Made by a program: the position numbers and the translations under genes. A stretch of DNA of 64,000 nucleotides. Source: Exophiala sp. HKRS030 (lineage: Eukaryota > Ascomycota > Eurotiomycetes > Chaetothyriales > Herpotrichiellaceae). Positions 21,766 to 33,900 of this stretch are shown here, one piece after another. The notes beneath the pieces are model-generated. The model made no database searches. It was not told where the DNA came from and saw only the letters and a program-made list of their open reading frames with translations. The stretch's first letter is position 1. Every line of letters starts with the position of its first letter. The stretch spans positions 8,001,665 through 8,065,664 of the forward strand of contig JAHWDD010000003.1 in NCBI GenBank assembly GCA_023897205.1. Reading direction: 5' to 3'.

Positions 21766-22672
21766 ATGTCTGGACCCAAAGTCGCCATCTCCGGAGCCAC
21801 AGGCAACCTAGGCACCCCGATCCTGAAAGCCTTACTCGCCGCCAACTACCCAGTGGTGGTGCTATCGCGCAAAGGAAGTGACTCTCGCTCCAAGCTGCCT
21901 CCAAGCTCCAACATCACCGTTGTCGAGGTCGACTACACATCCGTCGCGGAACTGACAGCCGCGCTCCAAGGCGTCGAAGTCGTCGTGTCAGCAGTCACGA
22001 CTGCCGCAACGGGGGCCAGAACGCATTGATCGACGCCTCCGTCGCCGCAGGCGTCAAACGCTTCATCCCATCCGAGTTCGGCAGCAACACCACCAACGAA
22101 AAAACAGTCCAACTACCCGTCATCGCGTCCAAGGTCGCGACGCAAAAGTACCTCGAGCAAGTCGCCGCCAAGAACCCAGGCTTTAGCTACTCGTTGGTCC
22201 TCAACGGGCCGTTCCTCGACTGGGGGCTGGCCGTGGGCTTCATCATCAACCCATCGGCCCACACAGCCACGGTGTACAACGGCGGCGACGTAGCATTTTC
22301 AGCGACGCTACTAGACGACATCGCAGGCGCGGTCGTGGGATTGTGAAGAACCAAGACGCGACGGCGAACCGGGCCGTGTTCGTGCACAGCGCCGTGGTCA
22401 CGCAGAACCAACTGATCGGCTACGCCAAGGAGATCGACGGCAAAGAATGGTCCATCACCCCGGCCTCGACCGAGGAGATCAGACTCGCCAACCTGAAGAA
22501 ACTGCAGGAGGGCGCCACCGACGTCGTGCCGCTGCTGTTGGGCCTGTTGACCAGCGCTTTGTTCGGCGACGGCTACGGCCAGAACTTCACCGCTTGGCTG
22601 GATAACGACCTCCTGGGCATCAAGACTCTCGATGAAGCCGGCGTCAAGAACTTGGTCAAGGCTTATTTGTGA
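21766..22672 (+). CDS. NmrA-like / isoflavone reductase-like NAD(P)-binding protein, two frame breaks
   Basis: ATG 21766 (CACCACCATGTC) to TGA 22670-22672. The N-terminus VAISGATGNLGTPILKAL is a Rossmann GxxGxxG dinucleotide site, followed by VVVLSRKGS (NADP-type basic residues). Downstream GVKRFIPSEFGSN is the classic isoflavone-reductase/NmrA block. The ORF lies in three frames. One extra base in the G5 run 22011-22015 joins TTAATG to GQNALIDASVAAG. One extra base in the GGG at 22337-22339 joins DDIAGAVVG to VKNQDATANRAV. With both, the CDS is 303 codons, normal for the family. These enzymes reduce small aromatic substrates or sense NADP(H) as regulators; which one cannot be said. The closing K-x-L is part of the usual C-terminal helix. 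Most likely a functional gene with sequencing errors; a real pseudogene is possible. Confidence 0.85.
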
Positions 22673-22715
22673 TAGATAGATAGGTGGGTGGGTAGATGGA
22701 TAGATAGATAGATAG
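22671..22715. repeat. GATA/GGTG microsatellite
   Basis: Degenerate GATA repeats flank a GGTGGGTG core. It begins at the stop codon of the NmrA-like gene and lies in its 3' UTR. Confidence 0.8.
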
Positions 22716-23229
22716 CATGTGGCGAACGGGGAACTGCTGGGGGGCTATATGACAACATGTTGTCATACTCATACTCCCAGGGGGAACAAAAAGAAACCGT
22801 CGCATTCTGTTTCACAGTTCGACCTAGATATTTCTCTATACAGCCCAGCAAAAATCACATGATGAGATTCAAGCTGAAGATAGCAAAAGTACAATCGACT
22901 TCAAAATGTACAGACAGATCTCCTTCCTCAGATTATGTGGTTGTCGTATGATGGCGTGCCGTCCTCGTTGATCTTCAAGCTTCGTCGGCATCCACCCACA
23001 GAACGAAGTCCCATCCCATTAGAACCAACCGGAGATCAACTCACCTTCCTCACGTACAATTCTTCAAAGCCTTAGGACCCCCGGTCTTCTTCGCGCTCTA
23101 CACTCCACGCTCCACTCCCGCAACCCCTTAACCATACCATACCCCTAACCCCATTTTCAACTCCACGCCCACCACCCCATTTGCACATCTCTGACCTCTG
23201 CACTGACTCTCATCTCATGCTATCCTATC
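22673..23229. other. Intergenic, convergent 3' ends
   Basis: It lies between the NmrA-like gene (+) and the Ser/Pro-rich gene (-). It contains the GATA microsatellite and a C-rich tract near 23050-23180. No gene seen. Confidence 0.5.
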
Positions 23230-26021
23230 TCAATACATCATATCAAGAACATGATCACGATCACGATTAAATCCAAGTATTTCCGCACTCATCGAAAAAC
23301 GTCGTCGGCGCCACCGTGCCACGGCTCCCCTTGCTGTCCTCACTCGACCGCCAACTGCCGGGACTGACCGGGTGGTCGCCGGAGAAGAGGGCTTCGCACC
23401 GCAGAGACGAAGGGTCAAGGGATCGGGATCGGGATTGGGATGGAGATAGAGATAGAGATAGAGATAGAGATGCAGATTGAGGTTGGGATTGGGATTGGGA
23501 CTCAGTGGGTGTTTCAGGGGGCGTTGCGGGCGGCGTGGCGGGGTTTGGTGTTGGTGTTGGTCGTGGGGATGGTGTTGATCAGGATGAGCATGAGCATAAG
23601 CATGGGGGTGAGAAGGTTGGTGGTGGTGTTTGGAAGGCGAGGTATGTGGCTGATGGGCAAGAGGCTGCTGCGTGTATTGATGCTGAGATCGAGATCGAGG
23701 CGGAGAAAGGCTGTACTGCCCAAGACGTAGTTGAGTGGTAGGCGAGATACATGGTTGTTGACTGTAGGGGTTGTGAATGGGTCGACGTTGAGATCGAGGT
23801 GGAATTGGGATTGGAATTGGAAATGGAGGTGTAAGTGTAGCTGGAGATCGTCTTATGATGACAGGATAGTCCAGGCCCAAGGAAACCGTCTCATCTGTCG
23901 CCTCGCGCGCAGGACCTGCAGCACCATGTACCCTCGGCGACAGCAATGGTCGAGAACACGACTCGGCCTCTTTCTTCTGTTCCTCCTTCTCCTCCTCCGA
24001 TCCATATCTCGATCCACCATGGACAACCACTCCGCTGCCCTGTTCCTGGTTCTCTTCCGGTATCGATGGGAGATACAGGTGCATTAGATCATCGATCTGA
24101 TGCGCGATCTCGCGCGATGGGGTCCGTGACTCGAAGTAGCGGTCGTCGAGCTCGCGGGGGAAGGTGTTGGAGGTTGGGACCGGTGATCCATGAGGGTGGG
24201 CTCAGCTTGCGGATGTAGTGATTGTGGTTGTGGTGGTGTAGGAGAGGCCAGAGGGAGGTCGGGCGATGCGCTTCGTCCGGGTAGGGATATGTCTGATAGA
24301 TATTGGGTTGTCTCTGGCGAATGCGGAAAGGGCTGCTGGAGATACCGGGTCTGGTGATGCGATGGTGTAAATTGTTGGCGCATCACTCCTGTGTTGACCT
24401 TGGCCTCTGAGGTTGCTGCTGGCCATCGATCTATGGTCGGGGACGCCTGAGCATTGTTGTCCATTTGTCCCTGGGTCTCAAAGCGAGTATTGGGAAAAGA
24501 ATGATGGATCTGGTCGCTCGCTGTTACCAGATGAGATGGACTTCTCTGTTTCACTTCAAACCAATCGTCTACCGCCTCTCGTCTCCTGGGACTTTGCATG
24601 GGTACTATCTCCATTGTCCTGTGAGGCCTTGATGGGCTCGGACAGGGATAGGGATAGTTGCCGAGCGAGTGGGAGGGCCCAGATTGTGCGCTGTTCAGCG
24701 GCAGGGCTCGCGGGATCGCATCCAGGAGAGGACGTGCTGGCCTTTGCGGAATGGCGGGATTAGGATAGCCCATCTGCGATCGACGGACCATCGCTTTATA
24801 TCTATCGCTGGCCAGTTGAGCCGGGCGACCGATGACCTGTGGCGAGGAACCCGGCGGATGACTGCTATATGGGACAGAGTGTGTCGCGACCGGATCCAAC
24901 TCATCGCTCCACCATGATCGGTCCGACTTTGGGGTTTGGGGTACAACAGTTGAACCTGTGTTCCTGCTGGACTCGCCACTACTTATTTCGGTGGACCTAG
25001 GTTGGTCGTATTTGACCTGTTGTGCGGGTGCTTCTTGGTCCCCGTCACCATCCTCATCCTGCTCCTGGTCGTCAAATGTGTATTTTGGAGTCCTGGATCT
25101 GGCCAACCGAGCCGTGTATTGAGCAGGACTTTTGCCTCGAGTTGGAGTCCTCGCCGCCAAGCTTGAGTCGTCGATACTGCAAGCGGTGTGATCACCAAAT
25201 TTCTTGTCTTCTGTTTCATCCCTAGAATATGCACTCCGACTCGTCCCCGTATTCGTGCTGTCACTAGTATCTGGATCATCTTCAATCCACTGGTTGGGAA
25301 GAATCTGATTCCAACCTGTGGGATCTATACGCTGAAACGCTTTATGATCTTTATCCGGGTCGACTTCTGCAAGGTTAGAGACCGTACTGCCAGGGGATGT
25401 GATCCTGTCCGGGTAACGATATCGACTCAGCTCTGGGGAAAGCGAGCTCGAGCGAGGTGGGTACGAATATGCCACGGAGATCTCGGCTTGTGGGTCAGGA
25501 TGCCGTCGGACGGTGAAGATGGCTTCGCTTGGGCGCAAAATGCTTCTTTCCTCAGACTCTTTGCCAATTCCTTGGGGTCTCTGCTGCCGTTTTTCAAATA
25601 TCTCTGGGTGTTGAGGGATCGGAGGGCTGATTATCGGACTTTGTCTATAACAGCCAACAGTTTTAGCTCGACGAATATTGCGGACGGGAATTCTCGAGTT
25701 TATCGGTGGAAGCGGGTTTATATCCTTTTCCGCATCAGTTGCGGTGCTTTTGGTTCGTAGATTCGACCCTTCGAGGATTGATGGCACCCGTAAGAAGTTA
25801 CGCAGTCGTTGTTGTGCAGAACCGAATCTAGTCTCCTGGATTTCCGATGATTTGTCCTCGGTGTGGGTCGCAGCGTTGGCTTGTGCCGATGCAGTCGAAG
25901 TGTAGAGTTGATCTCTGCCACGTTTGAAGGGGAAATGCCAGGCAGAAGAACTCCTCGACCTCTCTGAGGTCGTCCGATTTAGTGAGATTTGTGAGGCATG
26001 TGCATGGTGTGGGTTAGTCAT
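23230..26021 (-). CDS. Large Ser/Pro-rich protein of unknown function, one frame break
   Basis: ATG 26019-26021. The first frame runs 645 codons to 24084 and a second frame continues to 23230. The first is Ser/Pro/Arg-rich with many RSxS, TPKSDR and SPxR elements and no globular domain. The second frame is already coding-like upstream of the first frame's stop (TFPRELDDRYFESR, then SREIAHQIDDLMHLYLPSIP), so the shift lies before that, at the CCC runs (plus 24194-24200). One added base joins AEPT to PHGSPVPT and gives 931 codons. The amphipathic IDDLMHLYLPSIPEEN segment may be a short interaction helix. The distal part contains (PN)n and (LY)n tracts made by a GGGATT/GAGATA microsatellite, and its last 100 codons are of doubtful frame. 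No known function recognised. Confidence 0.65.
23420..23500. repeat. Coding microsatellite (GAGATA)n and (GGGATT)n
   Basis: On the plus strand, GGGATC/GGGATT units are followed by GGAGATAGAGATAGAGATA and again GGGATT units. Read on the minus strand it encodes Pro-Asn and Leu-Tyr repeats near the C-terminus of the Ser/Pro-rich protein. Such a tract is likely to vary in length between strains. Confidence 0.8.
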
Positions 26022-26662
26022 GGCGACGCAAGGAATTGAGTAACATTAGATATCGTACGATGGTGTCAAAGACAAAGGGGATATGAGAAGCATCTCTGGA
26101 GAGGTGGAAGGGCTTGTTTGAGATCTACAGCACCTTTTTGGATATTCTTACCCTGACACGAAGTCTCTGCGATGATAGGTATAAACAGGGATCACAGAAC
26201 TGCAAGGTGACGATGAAGCCTGTCACATGAGTTGAGAAGATGAACCTGACACATCAGTCAAAGGACGAAGCAAACAGAATGATTAGGATGAGTGGGCATA
26301 GACTGGACAGGAGATAGGTGGCACTAGACCAGCGAAGGTGCAGAGTCAGACACAGAGAAGAAGAGCTATGGCACAGCTCGAACGTCGGTTTGGTGAAGAT
26401 GTAGACTGCGGCGGTTCTGAGCCGATGCAGACCGAGGTGGTTATTCAAAATTGTTTGACATGTGAGCTCTGAATTCGACTTGACCCGCGATCCCAAGACC
26501 AAATCAATCACTACTGGCAGTGAAAAGAGATGTCATTGGTAAAGGAAGCGTGAATATGCACAACCAGCAGAAACGGGACGGAGAACAGCCCTCATAAGAT
26601 CTGTGAATATTTCTCTGCCCTTGACGGAATGGGATGCTCAGCATAGATGACTTTCCTACCGA
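26022..26662. other. Intergenic, two minus-strand genes
   Basis: It holds the promoter of the Ser/Pro-rich gene and the 3' UTR of the alpha/beta-hydrolase gene. No ORF with protein-like composition, no repeat. Confidence 0.5.
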
Positions 26663-27993
26663 TCACAACCTGGCTTTCAGCCACGACTTTATAGCTTCGC
26701 CTTGCTGAGTTTCTGGTCTGCCGAAACGGATGGCGATGATGGGATCAATGTGAACTTCGTGGGGTGACACAACCAGCGTAGACGTGTCCGGATTCGCAGC
26801 CTGTGGCAGTTGTCAATGCAATGTTCAACATTAAATGTTCAATGTACTTAGAAACAAACCCACCGAATATTTCTTGAACCAAGCCTCGATAGGATCAACG
26901 AGTACTTCATCACCACCGGCTACAGTCAGTAAATGCTCGACTTTGACATCCTTCCACCACTCGACCGGTGCCAGAAAAGCTTCGGCGTAAGGACTTGATT
27001 CCTTTCCACCCAGATAAGCCGCGCTCCATGTATTTGCGCCTTTGACAGTAACAAGATCTTTATATCGATTCGATTCAAAACTCGGCCAATCCGACTGGAA
27101 GGACACCCAGGGTGCAACGAGAACAAGGGCCTTCAACTTTTGACCCTCTGGGAGCGTAAGTTTCGGGACTTCAGGTGCGGGATGGCTTATGTGTGAAAGA
27201 ACGGCAAGGGCGAGATTGCCTCCGGCAGAATCTCCGCCAAGAAGAATATCTGATGCTGGTCGCTGCAGGTCATTTAAGACGTGGTTGACGGTCTCGACTG
27301 CCTGAATGAGCTGTGTGGGGTATGTGGCATGAGGAGCCAAGGTATATTCCAAGTAGAGGAAGGCAACAGAAACATTGTTGGACTCGAGATCGGTCTGAAC
27401 AGTCCGCCAGAACTTGAAATGGGTATCTTCGCCGGCTAAGGAGAAACCACCTCCATGAAAGTAAACAACAATGTACTTTGCGGTCTTGGCTTCACCGAGC
27501 CAGAAAGCTCTGGCTCCAGATTTGAGGTTCACAAATGTTGGTTGAAATTTATTTGCAATGGCATACTTTTCGTAGACTTTGCCAAAGGGCTCACCAATGT
27601 ACCTGAAATGATCAGCTTGGACTCGTAATGCTGTAGGAGTTTCTCACTGTAATTGACGAGTATTTAAGCGTTCAACGGCCTGAGTGGGGTCAGCGGTCGG
27701 TGGTCAGCTCGAAATAGGCGAGGGATGTGATATACCTTGCGGAGGCCAGCAGAGCTTACGTGCTGATTGAATGTGTAGGCACCTGAGCCGCCTCGGAAAG
27801 GGGCTGTTACCGCGGCGTACAGAACAGTGGTCACTGTGTCGTGGATCAGTACAGCTCTGAATTTAGGGCAAGAAAGGAATTCTGGTTGCTCACAAGTTGA
27901 TAGAAGGCCAGGTATGAGGTCAAGCTTGTCCAAGAACGTGGCTTGATGAATGCTGGGTCCGAGGGCTTGACCAGGTGTAGCGGGGACTGCCAT
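26663..27993 (-). CDS. Alpha/beta-hydrolase (HSL-type esterase/lipase)
   Basis: Four exons: 27993-27736, 27679-27648 (32 nt), 27602-26864 and 26800-26663. Introns are 56, 45 and 63 nt with GTATAT, GTGAGA and GTGGGT donors and CAG acceptors. The product is 388 residues. HGGG at about residue 146 is the oxyanion-hole motif of the hormone-sensitive-lipase group. GDSAGG at about 220 carries the nucleophile Ser. GGDEVLVD supplies the Asp, and SPHEVHIDP near the C-terminus supplies the catalytic His, found only when the last intron is removed, which supports the splice model. There is no obvious signal peptide, and a hydrophobic stretch around residues 45-65 may anchor it. These enzymes cleave short-chain esters; substrate unknown. 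Its neighbours give no pathway clue. Confidence 0.88.
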
Positions 27994-29596
27994 CTTTTGC
28001 GGTGGAATTGAGCGTTAAGGAGTGAAACTCGAGGTCTAGTCCGTGGTGATGAGAGGGAATGGTTTGTAGATTGTAGCCAAGGGGAGTGGTCGTTGATTTG
28101 GGAATCAACTAGGTCTGTTGCAATGTAGAGGAAGAGAGATCCTTACTTATCAGATAGCTGGATCACACAAGTGGTGGGCGGAGGTAGAGTGAGTGGAGAC
28201 ATGCCGGGCACGGCGTCTGATATTGCCGGCAATGTCTGGTGCAAAGGCAAGGATCCCAGGTTCTCATCATTGCAGGTCAAGTTGACGAGCTTGGGGTAAT
28301 TCACAAGCGCACAAATGCAAGCGGTCTGCGCAGAGACGAGAGTAGGGAAGAGACAAGACACCAGAGTGTACTGTAACTACTCCATAGTTATTGAGGCATT
28401 GTGGGGGCATCTAGGGGAGTTTTCTGAGCTGCTGCACGATTGAAGCCTAGATGGGTTAGTCTGGAAATGACGAAAAATGGCAGCCCCAAGTTTGGGAAGG
28501 TGCACGATCGCAGTTCTTCATCATTCCATGTTCTGAATGGTCGGTTCTAATGGCAACAATTCGGGGGCCACCCAGGCAGCACAACAAAGCCTCCTTAGCG
28601 CTTGAGGCAACCCGCCCCTCCTCCTTAAGCGGCAGCCCGGCAGCACGGCAGCAGCAAAGCGCTCCCTTAACCAACCAACTTCTTCCGAGTTCCGGACTCA
28701 CAAACTCACGGCCGAGGCACAGGTCCAGTCTTCATGTGCGTCTTGGCTCTTGACGTTTGCAACAAACTAGCATGGTTGCCTGTGCATGAGACTATGAACA
28801 GTGTTGGTGACGACCTACGGGGTATATGACGGACAGTAACGGAGGTCCTTCGAGGTCCTGTACAGAAGTGTGTTGACTAGTTGAGTATCTAATAGTGACG
28901 CGGGACTTCCCCACGAGTACCAGCCCCGATGTTTGGGCGGACTAACAAAGTACTCCGTAATTTCTTTTCCATTAGATAGGCACCCAAGTTAGTACTCCAG
29001 GTCTTTGGTATATGCCATGGTAAGGTAAGGAGGATTTCAAACGCATTGTGCTTTCGTACATATTAGGGAGCTAAACAATTCTACCTTGAGTACCTACCTA
29101 ACTAGGCCAGACGTGCGCCAAGCATTGCTCTACCCAGGGCGATTCGGAAATTCATGCATTGCTCCGGTGTTGCGAGAGACAGTCGATGGTTTCCACAAAG
29201 ACGGTTCATGTTGATTCGGCTCTGGCACGAATACGATTGGAAAATCGGAAAATCGGAAAATCAAAAACGTGATGGCACTGCTGTGAATGGTATTTTTTGT
29301 TCTCAAGCGGTCTCATCGTTTACATGCGGCATAGCAAACGTATCCCATGGGCTGCTCTCCCACACGTTTCTTCTCAAAATTGACAACCTTTGCGCATAAA
29401 CGGTACATGGTACATGCAAAAGTCCTCTTTCCCTAGAGCTCGTAATCATCATCGATTCATTGTATCCATTGGCTCTCCTGTTCAATATATCCAGCCTACC
29501 CAAAGGTCAGTCCTTTCATCGTTCAAGGCTCCCCACTACGCAGATAACAAATGCGCCTTATTCCGGGTGGAGCCAAATTCATGGCTCTCATCGCAC
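27994..29596. other. Intergenic between the esterase and hog1
   Basis: This 1.6-kb tract contains the esterase promoter and the hog1 3' UTR. It holds one TACTCCGTA 9-mer at 28951, a GCAGC-rich patch at 28620-28660 and a short AATCGGAA tandem at about 29238-29262. Short ORFs start at non-ATG codons or lack domains. Confidence 0.45.
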
Positions 29597-30978
29597 TCAT
29601 TGCACAGCCTGGCCATTGACTGCTTGGGCCTGTTCAACAGAGAGACCTTTGCCAAGATCTCCCTCCTGGTTGTCAATATTGTGATAGTCCAGAATCTCCG
29701 AGTACATCATGATTTTCCAGGTGTCAACTGGGAGGTCTGCATCGTTGAAAGACCAATCAAACTTCTCATCCGCCACCGGCTCGTCTGTGGGGTCGTGATA
29801 CGGAGACAGGTACTCGTGCTGTAAACCTCCAGCGGCGGATACTCGTTTTCGTGGATCAAACACCAACATCTTCTCCAGCAGATCAATGGCGGACGGGTCT
29901 GCATTCTTAAACTTGGCGCTGAGAGGCTGTCGTTCTCTCTTTGGGAGCGACTGCACAAACCGGAGGGTGTTCTCACTGCAGATGGTTTCAATGACATCTT
30001 GTGGAGGCGTGCCGAGCAACTCGGTAATGATGGAAAATTGGTTGACGTGGTCCTTTCCGGGGAAGAGGGGTTTGCCCTCGAGCATTTCAGCAAAAATGCA
30101 ACCAGCGCTCCAGATGTCGACCTCAACATCATACTTTTGCCACGTGAGCATGATCTCGGGGGCGCGGTAGTACCGGGTGGAGACATAACCGGTCATCTGG
30201 GGATCCTGGATTCTGGCTAAGCCAAAGTCGCAGATTTTGAGATCGCAATTCTCATTGACCAAGATGTTGCTGGGTTTCAGATCTCGATGGACGACTCCTG
30301 CAGAGTGAACATACTTCAAGCCGCGCTGCACGTGACACGAGTTAGTCCCTGTCGATCGGATGGGATTTCCGGGAAGGATCAGCGGCGTACCAAAATTTGA
30401 TAGAGAAAGTATTGGATGAATTGTTTTTCGAGGGGTCTCGAGGTCAAAAGACGGTGAAGATCGGTGCCTAACAATTCAGTCACGAAATAACTGTGCGAAT
30501 GTCAGTGAGCCATTTGGGAGGATGGTGGGGGAGAAATCGCACATGTCTTCGAGGGGCGAGATGAAGATATCGCTTAGTGAGATGACCTTTAAACATTAAC
30601 CCAGGCCATTGTTATAGAGTGATTTTGATGCTCACATTCTCGTGTCGGAGATGCTTCAAAAGTTTCAACTCGCGGTAGGTGCGCTTTGCGAGGACAGGAG
30701 TAGAGAAGGGCTTCATGATCTTCTTGACGGCAACGGATTGACCGGTCAATTGGTCTTTGGCAGAGCTTTACACTAGGTCAGTCATGTTCATTGACGGAGA
30801 TCAGACAACAATCACTCACCAGACGAGACCAAAAGCGCCCATGCCCACGGGTTGTAAGTCGGTATATCTGCAGGTTTGGTGGTCAGCGCAGGCGCGGAAA
30901 TGGTGGGATACAATCGCCCGACCTGCTGGTGATCTCAAAGGTCGTCCCAAAGATCTGGGCTCGAACAAATTCTGCCAT
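29597..30978 (-). CDS. hog1: Stress-activated MAP kinase Hog1/SakA
   Basis: Six exons: 30978-30923, 30867-30820, 30765-30636, 30586-30543, 30490-30391 and 30325-29597, separated by introns of 49-65 nt. The product is 368 residues, the usual Hog1 length. The start [20 protein letters not shown] is nearly invariant in fungal Hog1. Visible motifs are the Gly loop GMGAFGLV, the ATP Lys in VAVKKI (about 49), HRDLKPSN with catalytic Asp 141, DFG, and the TGY activation loop (Thr171, Tyr173), which identifies the p38/Hog1 group. The C-terminal common-docking region contains [13 protein letters not shown]. It acts downstream of a Pbs2-type MAPKK in osmotic and oxidative stress signalling, moving to the nucleus. 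Intron 1 has an unusual GTCGGG donor. Divergent from the G-alpha gene 5.6 kb away. Confidence 0.97.
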
Positions 30979-33900
30979 CTTGACTCAAAGTATAGGTAGA
31001 TACAATCTTTTGGGGCGAGTGTGGGCTTGTTGAAAAGTGTGGTCAAGAGAGCGGAGGCTCGGGTTGGTGGCGGGCGTGGTTTCAGAGAAATTGTGGTACA
31101 CAGTCGACGGCTGGCGAGGAGTAAGAAGAGGTTTCGTGGGTAAATGAGGAAGTCAACCGATTGCTTGGTAGCAAAGACGTTGGCTTGAAGGGGACTCGTT
31201 TCGACGCAGATGAAAGAAGGACGAGGTTTGTCACTGGTGATTAAGTGGTGATGGAATGGTAGCGCTGAAATGCAAACAACGACTTGGTTAGCCAAGTTGG
31301 GAGGCAATTACAGTTAGTTAGTAGTAGATACAGGTAGTTACAATCGCACTTGGAGTTGGGCTTGCAGCTGCAAATGGGATTTTGGGGTGGGTGGGGCAAT
31401 AATGATGGATTTCCAGTGTGTGGCTACGGAGTAGAGGGCATTGGCCTACCACCTAGGTAGTTAACTACTGGTTAAGTTTGTAGGAATTCTTCGGGGCCTG
31501 GGACTTCTGGGTGGGAAAAGAGAGGGAACCAGAGAACTCGGAAGCCCGATGTTAGTTAAGATCTAGGGGAGTCGGGCTAAGTAGGTACCTAGAAAGCTAA
31601 TTGCTACGTAACTAACCTAGTCCACCTAGTCCACCTAGCCCACGTAGTCTCCCCTGCCACACCTCATGTAAGCCTCTGTTGCCTCTCTGACCTCTCGACC
31701 TGACCTATGACGACCTTGCACGCCCCATCAAGTACCTAAACAGGACTTTGGGCAGCTTTGCGAAGAAGCTCACAACGGAAAGCCACTGATTATTAAAGGT
31801 CTCAAACCATCCTTACTAGCCACCTACTAGGTACCTAGGTAGGCACTTCGTGGCACTTGTACACATCTACCTTGGTCGTTGTATCTTCGTCTCTCTAGTC
31901 CTAACATCTTCTGGTGGCATCTGAAGCACGAGAAAGGCGACGGACAGAGTTTGAATCACTAAGAACTGGGCAGGATTCGCAATGGCTCAACTTATACGAG
32001 TCTGTGTCTTCTGACATTGTCCCATTCACGGATTTTGGTCTGTGGCTTGATATCTTCTAGTAGTGAGGGGAACAGGGGTCGATACGGATCCCGGGAGTAG
32101 CTATGGGCAGAAATATAGGTATGGTCGTGCTACACTGTTCTTCCATCCTACCCACCTAAGTTAGATACCCTACTTATGTACCTAGTTATTGTATGCACTT
32201 TTCCGAGCCTGGAGGGGTAATCGCTGGTGCAGGCGCCCCTCTGCCGCCTCTCTGCTGCCCCTCATGCCCTCGAACCCTTGAAGCAACCCGCTGTGTCGCC
32301 TTCTGGTGCCCTCCCACTTCTACAAGTCTTTACCCCGAGGTCGAGGTCGAGGGCATTTCTCGCAGGCTCAGTAAGAATCAGGTTTCAAGGCCAGTTATAG
32401 CCAGTCGGCTGTGGCCCAGGACATGGAGTCCACCTAGTAATTAGTCCTTGGTTATAACTAGGATTCGCCTTGTTGGCCAGGCGATTGGCGACGTGGTTCA
32501 TCAAACTTAGGAACGTACGGAAATCCTTTCCGGTTGTTCAAGATGAGAACGATAACAATCTTTGACAGAATAGAATCTTTCATTTCACCTAACCCTGGAC
32601 ATATGTCGCTTGCCGGCTTGAGCCTTGATTGAAAGAAGAGTTATAAAAGCAGAGGCCGCACCAACAACATAGGACGTGGCAATGGGTAGGCAACCCAAGG
32701 TATGCCAGCAGCGGCAGGTCGTCCCTCACCCAGAGGGCAAATAGCCCACGAGAATCGAGATTCAGCCAACCCAGAGGAATAAACATTGTGGTTTCGAAAA
32801 TGATGACCTCACTCACCTCTTGCTGTCGCATTTGCCAGCGAGCCTAGACTTGTGAACATTGCCAAGGAAAAGTGCCACCCACCTTCCACCTCCCACCTCC
32901 CACCTCCACCTCATACGCGCTAGTGTCAGCAAACTCGATTGGCTCTAGCAGCATGCAGTGATATCCTTTTTCACGCCACATTTGTCAGAGTACAACCTTT
33001 AATACATCCATGGAACTTAACCATCGTCGACATCGGTCCAAGGCTTGACTACCTGGAAACTACTCCGTATATAAATTACCTAGATATCCAGGTACTCAGG
33101 GGCACTTGACACAAGCATAAAAAAAATGCCAACCTTAGAGTCATCCGGACCACCTGTTGCACGTTCAATATCACTATCCACATCCACGACTCGTCGCTCT
33201 AATTCAGCAACGAGTGCTTTTGATGTTCATTAATACTGTAGAGCAATCAGGTGGCAACGGTAGTGCCGAGTGGTAAGGCGAACATGACTTGAACAAAAAC
33301 TTCTCCCACGTCTGCCTTGTCGGAGCCTCGTGGGTTGTCCAAGACAAGGCATAACCTTCAAATGCCCCGGAATTTGGGACTGATGCTCGCCGGTGGACGG
33401 GCACGCATTTGACGGACCAGACCAACTAGCCAAGACTAGTTCAGTCCTTGTACGGAGACTAACTTCTCTGACAAATCCACGCTAACCGTGAGGCTGCCCT
33501 GCCAGTGCCCAAGCTGTTCAGAACTTTGGAGCATGGTTAACCGATGAGGCTGTCGTATCCCCACTACGTAACTAGTCCCTGCCTAGCTACTCACCAAATT
33601 CGAGACCATTGGTGCTCGAGCTTTTATCAGTCTCTTATAAGTTACTGGGTACGGAGTACTTGAATACCTGACTGAGCCTAGAGCTTCAATAGATATGTAT
33701 CTTTGGCATGACATGTACGGGCACGGTTTCTGAGATGTAGACAGCCACCTCAGCTACTCCATACTCTGAGATTGGTCGCACAAGCAGTGGATAGGATAAG
33801 ATCAGCAAGACAGGTGGACTTTGGGCCACTGTGGCAAATACCGGGGATTCCTTTTGATACCAACTGGTCAGGGTCAAATGGACCAAGTTAACTTGGATGA

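Noticed and set aside
23440..23741. Plus-strand ORFs across the microsatellite
   Set aside because: Composition is dictated by the repeat (MEIEIEIE, GVGVG) and they are antisense to the Ser/Pro-rich gene.
27853..27890. Possible 37-nt intron in the first exon of the esterase
   Set aside because: Too short for a fungal intron, and removal would break the frame that leads correctly into the HGGG exon.
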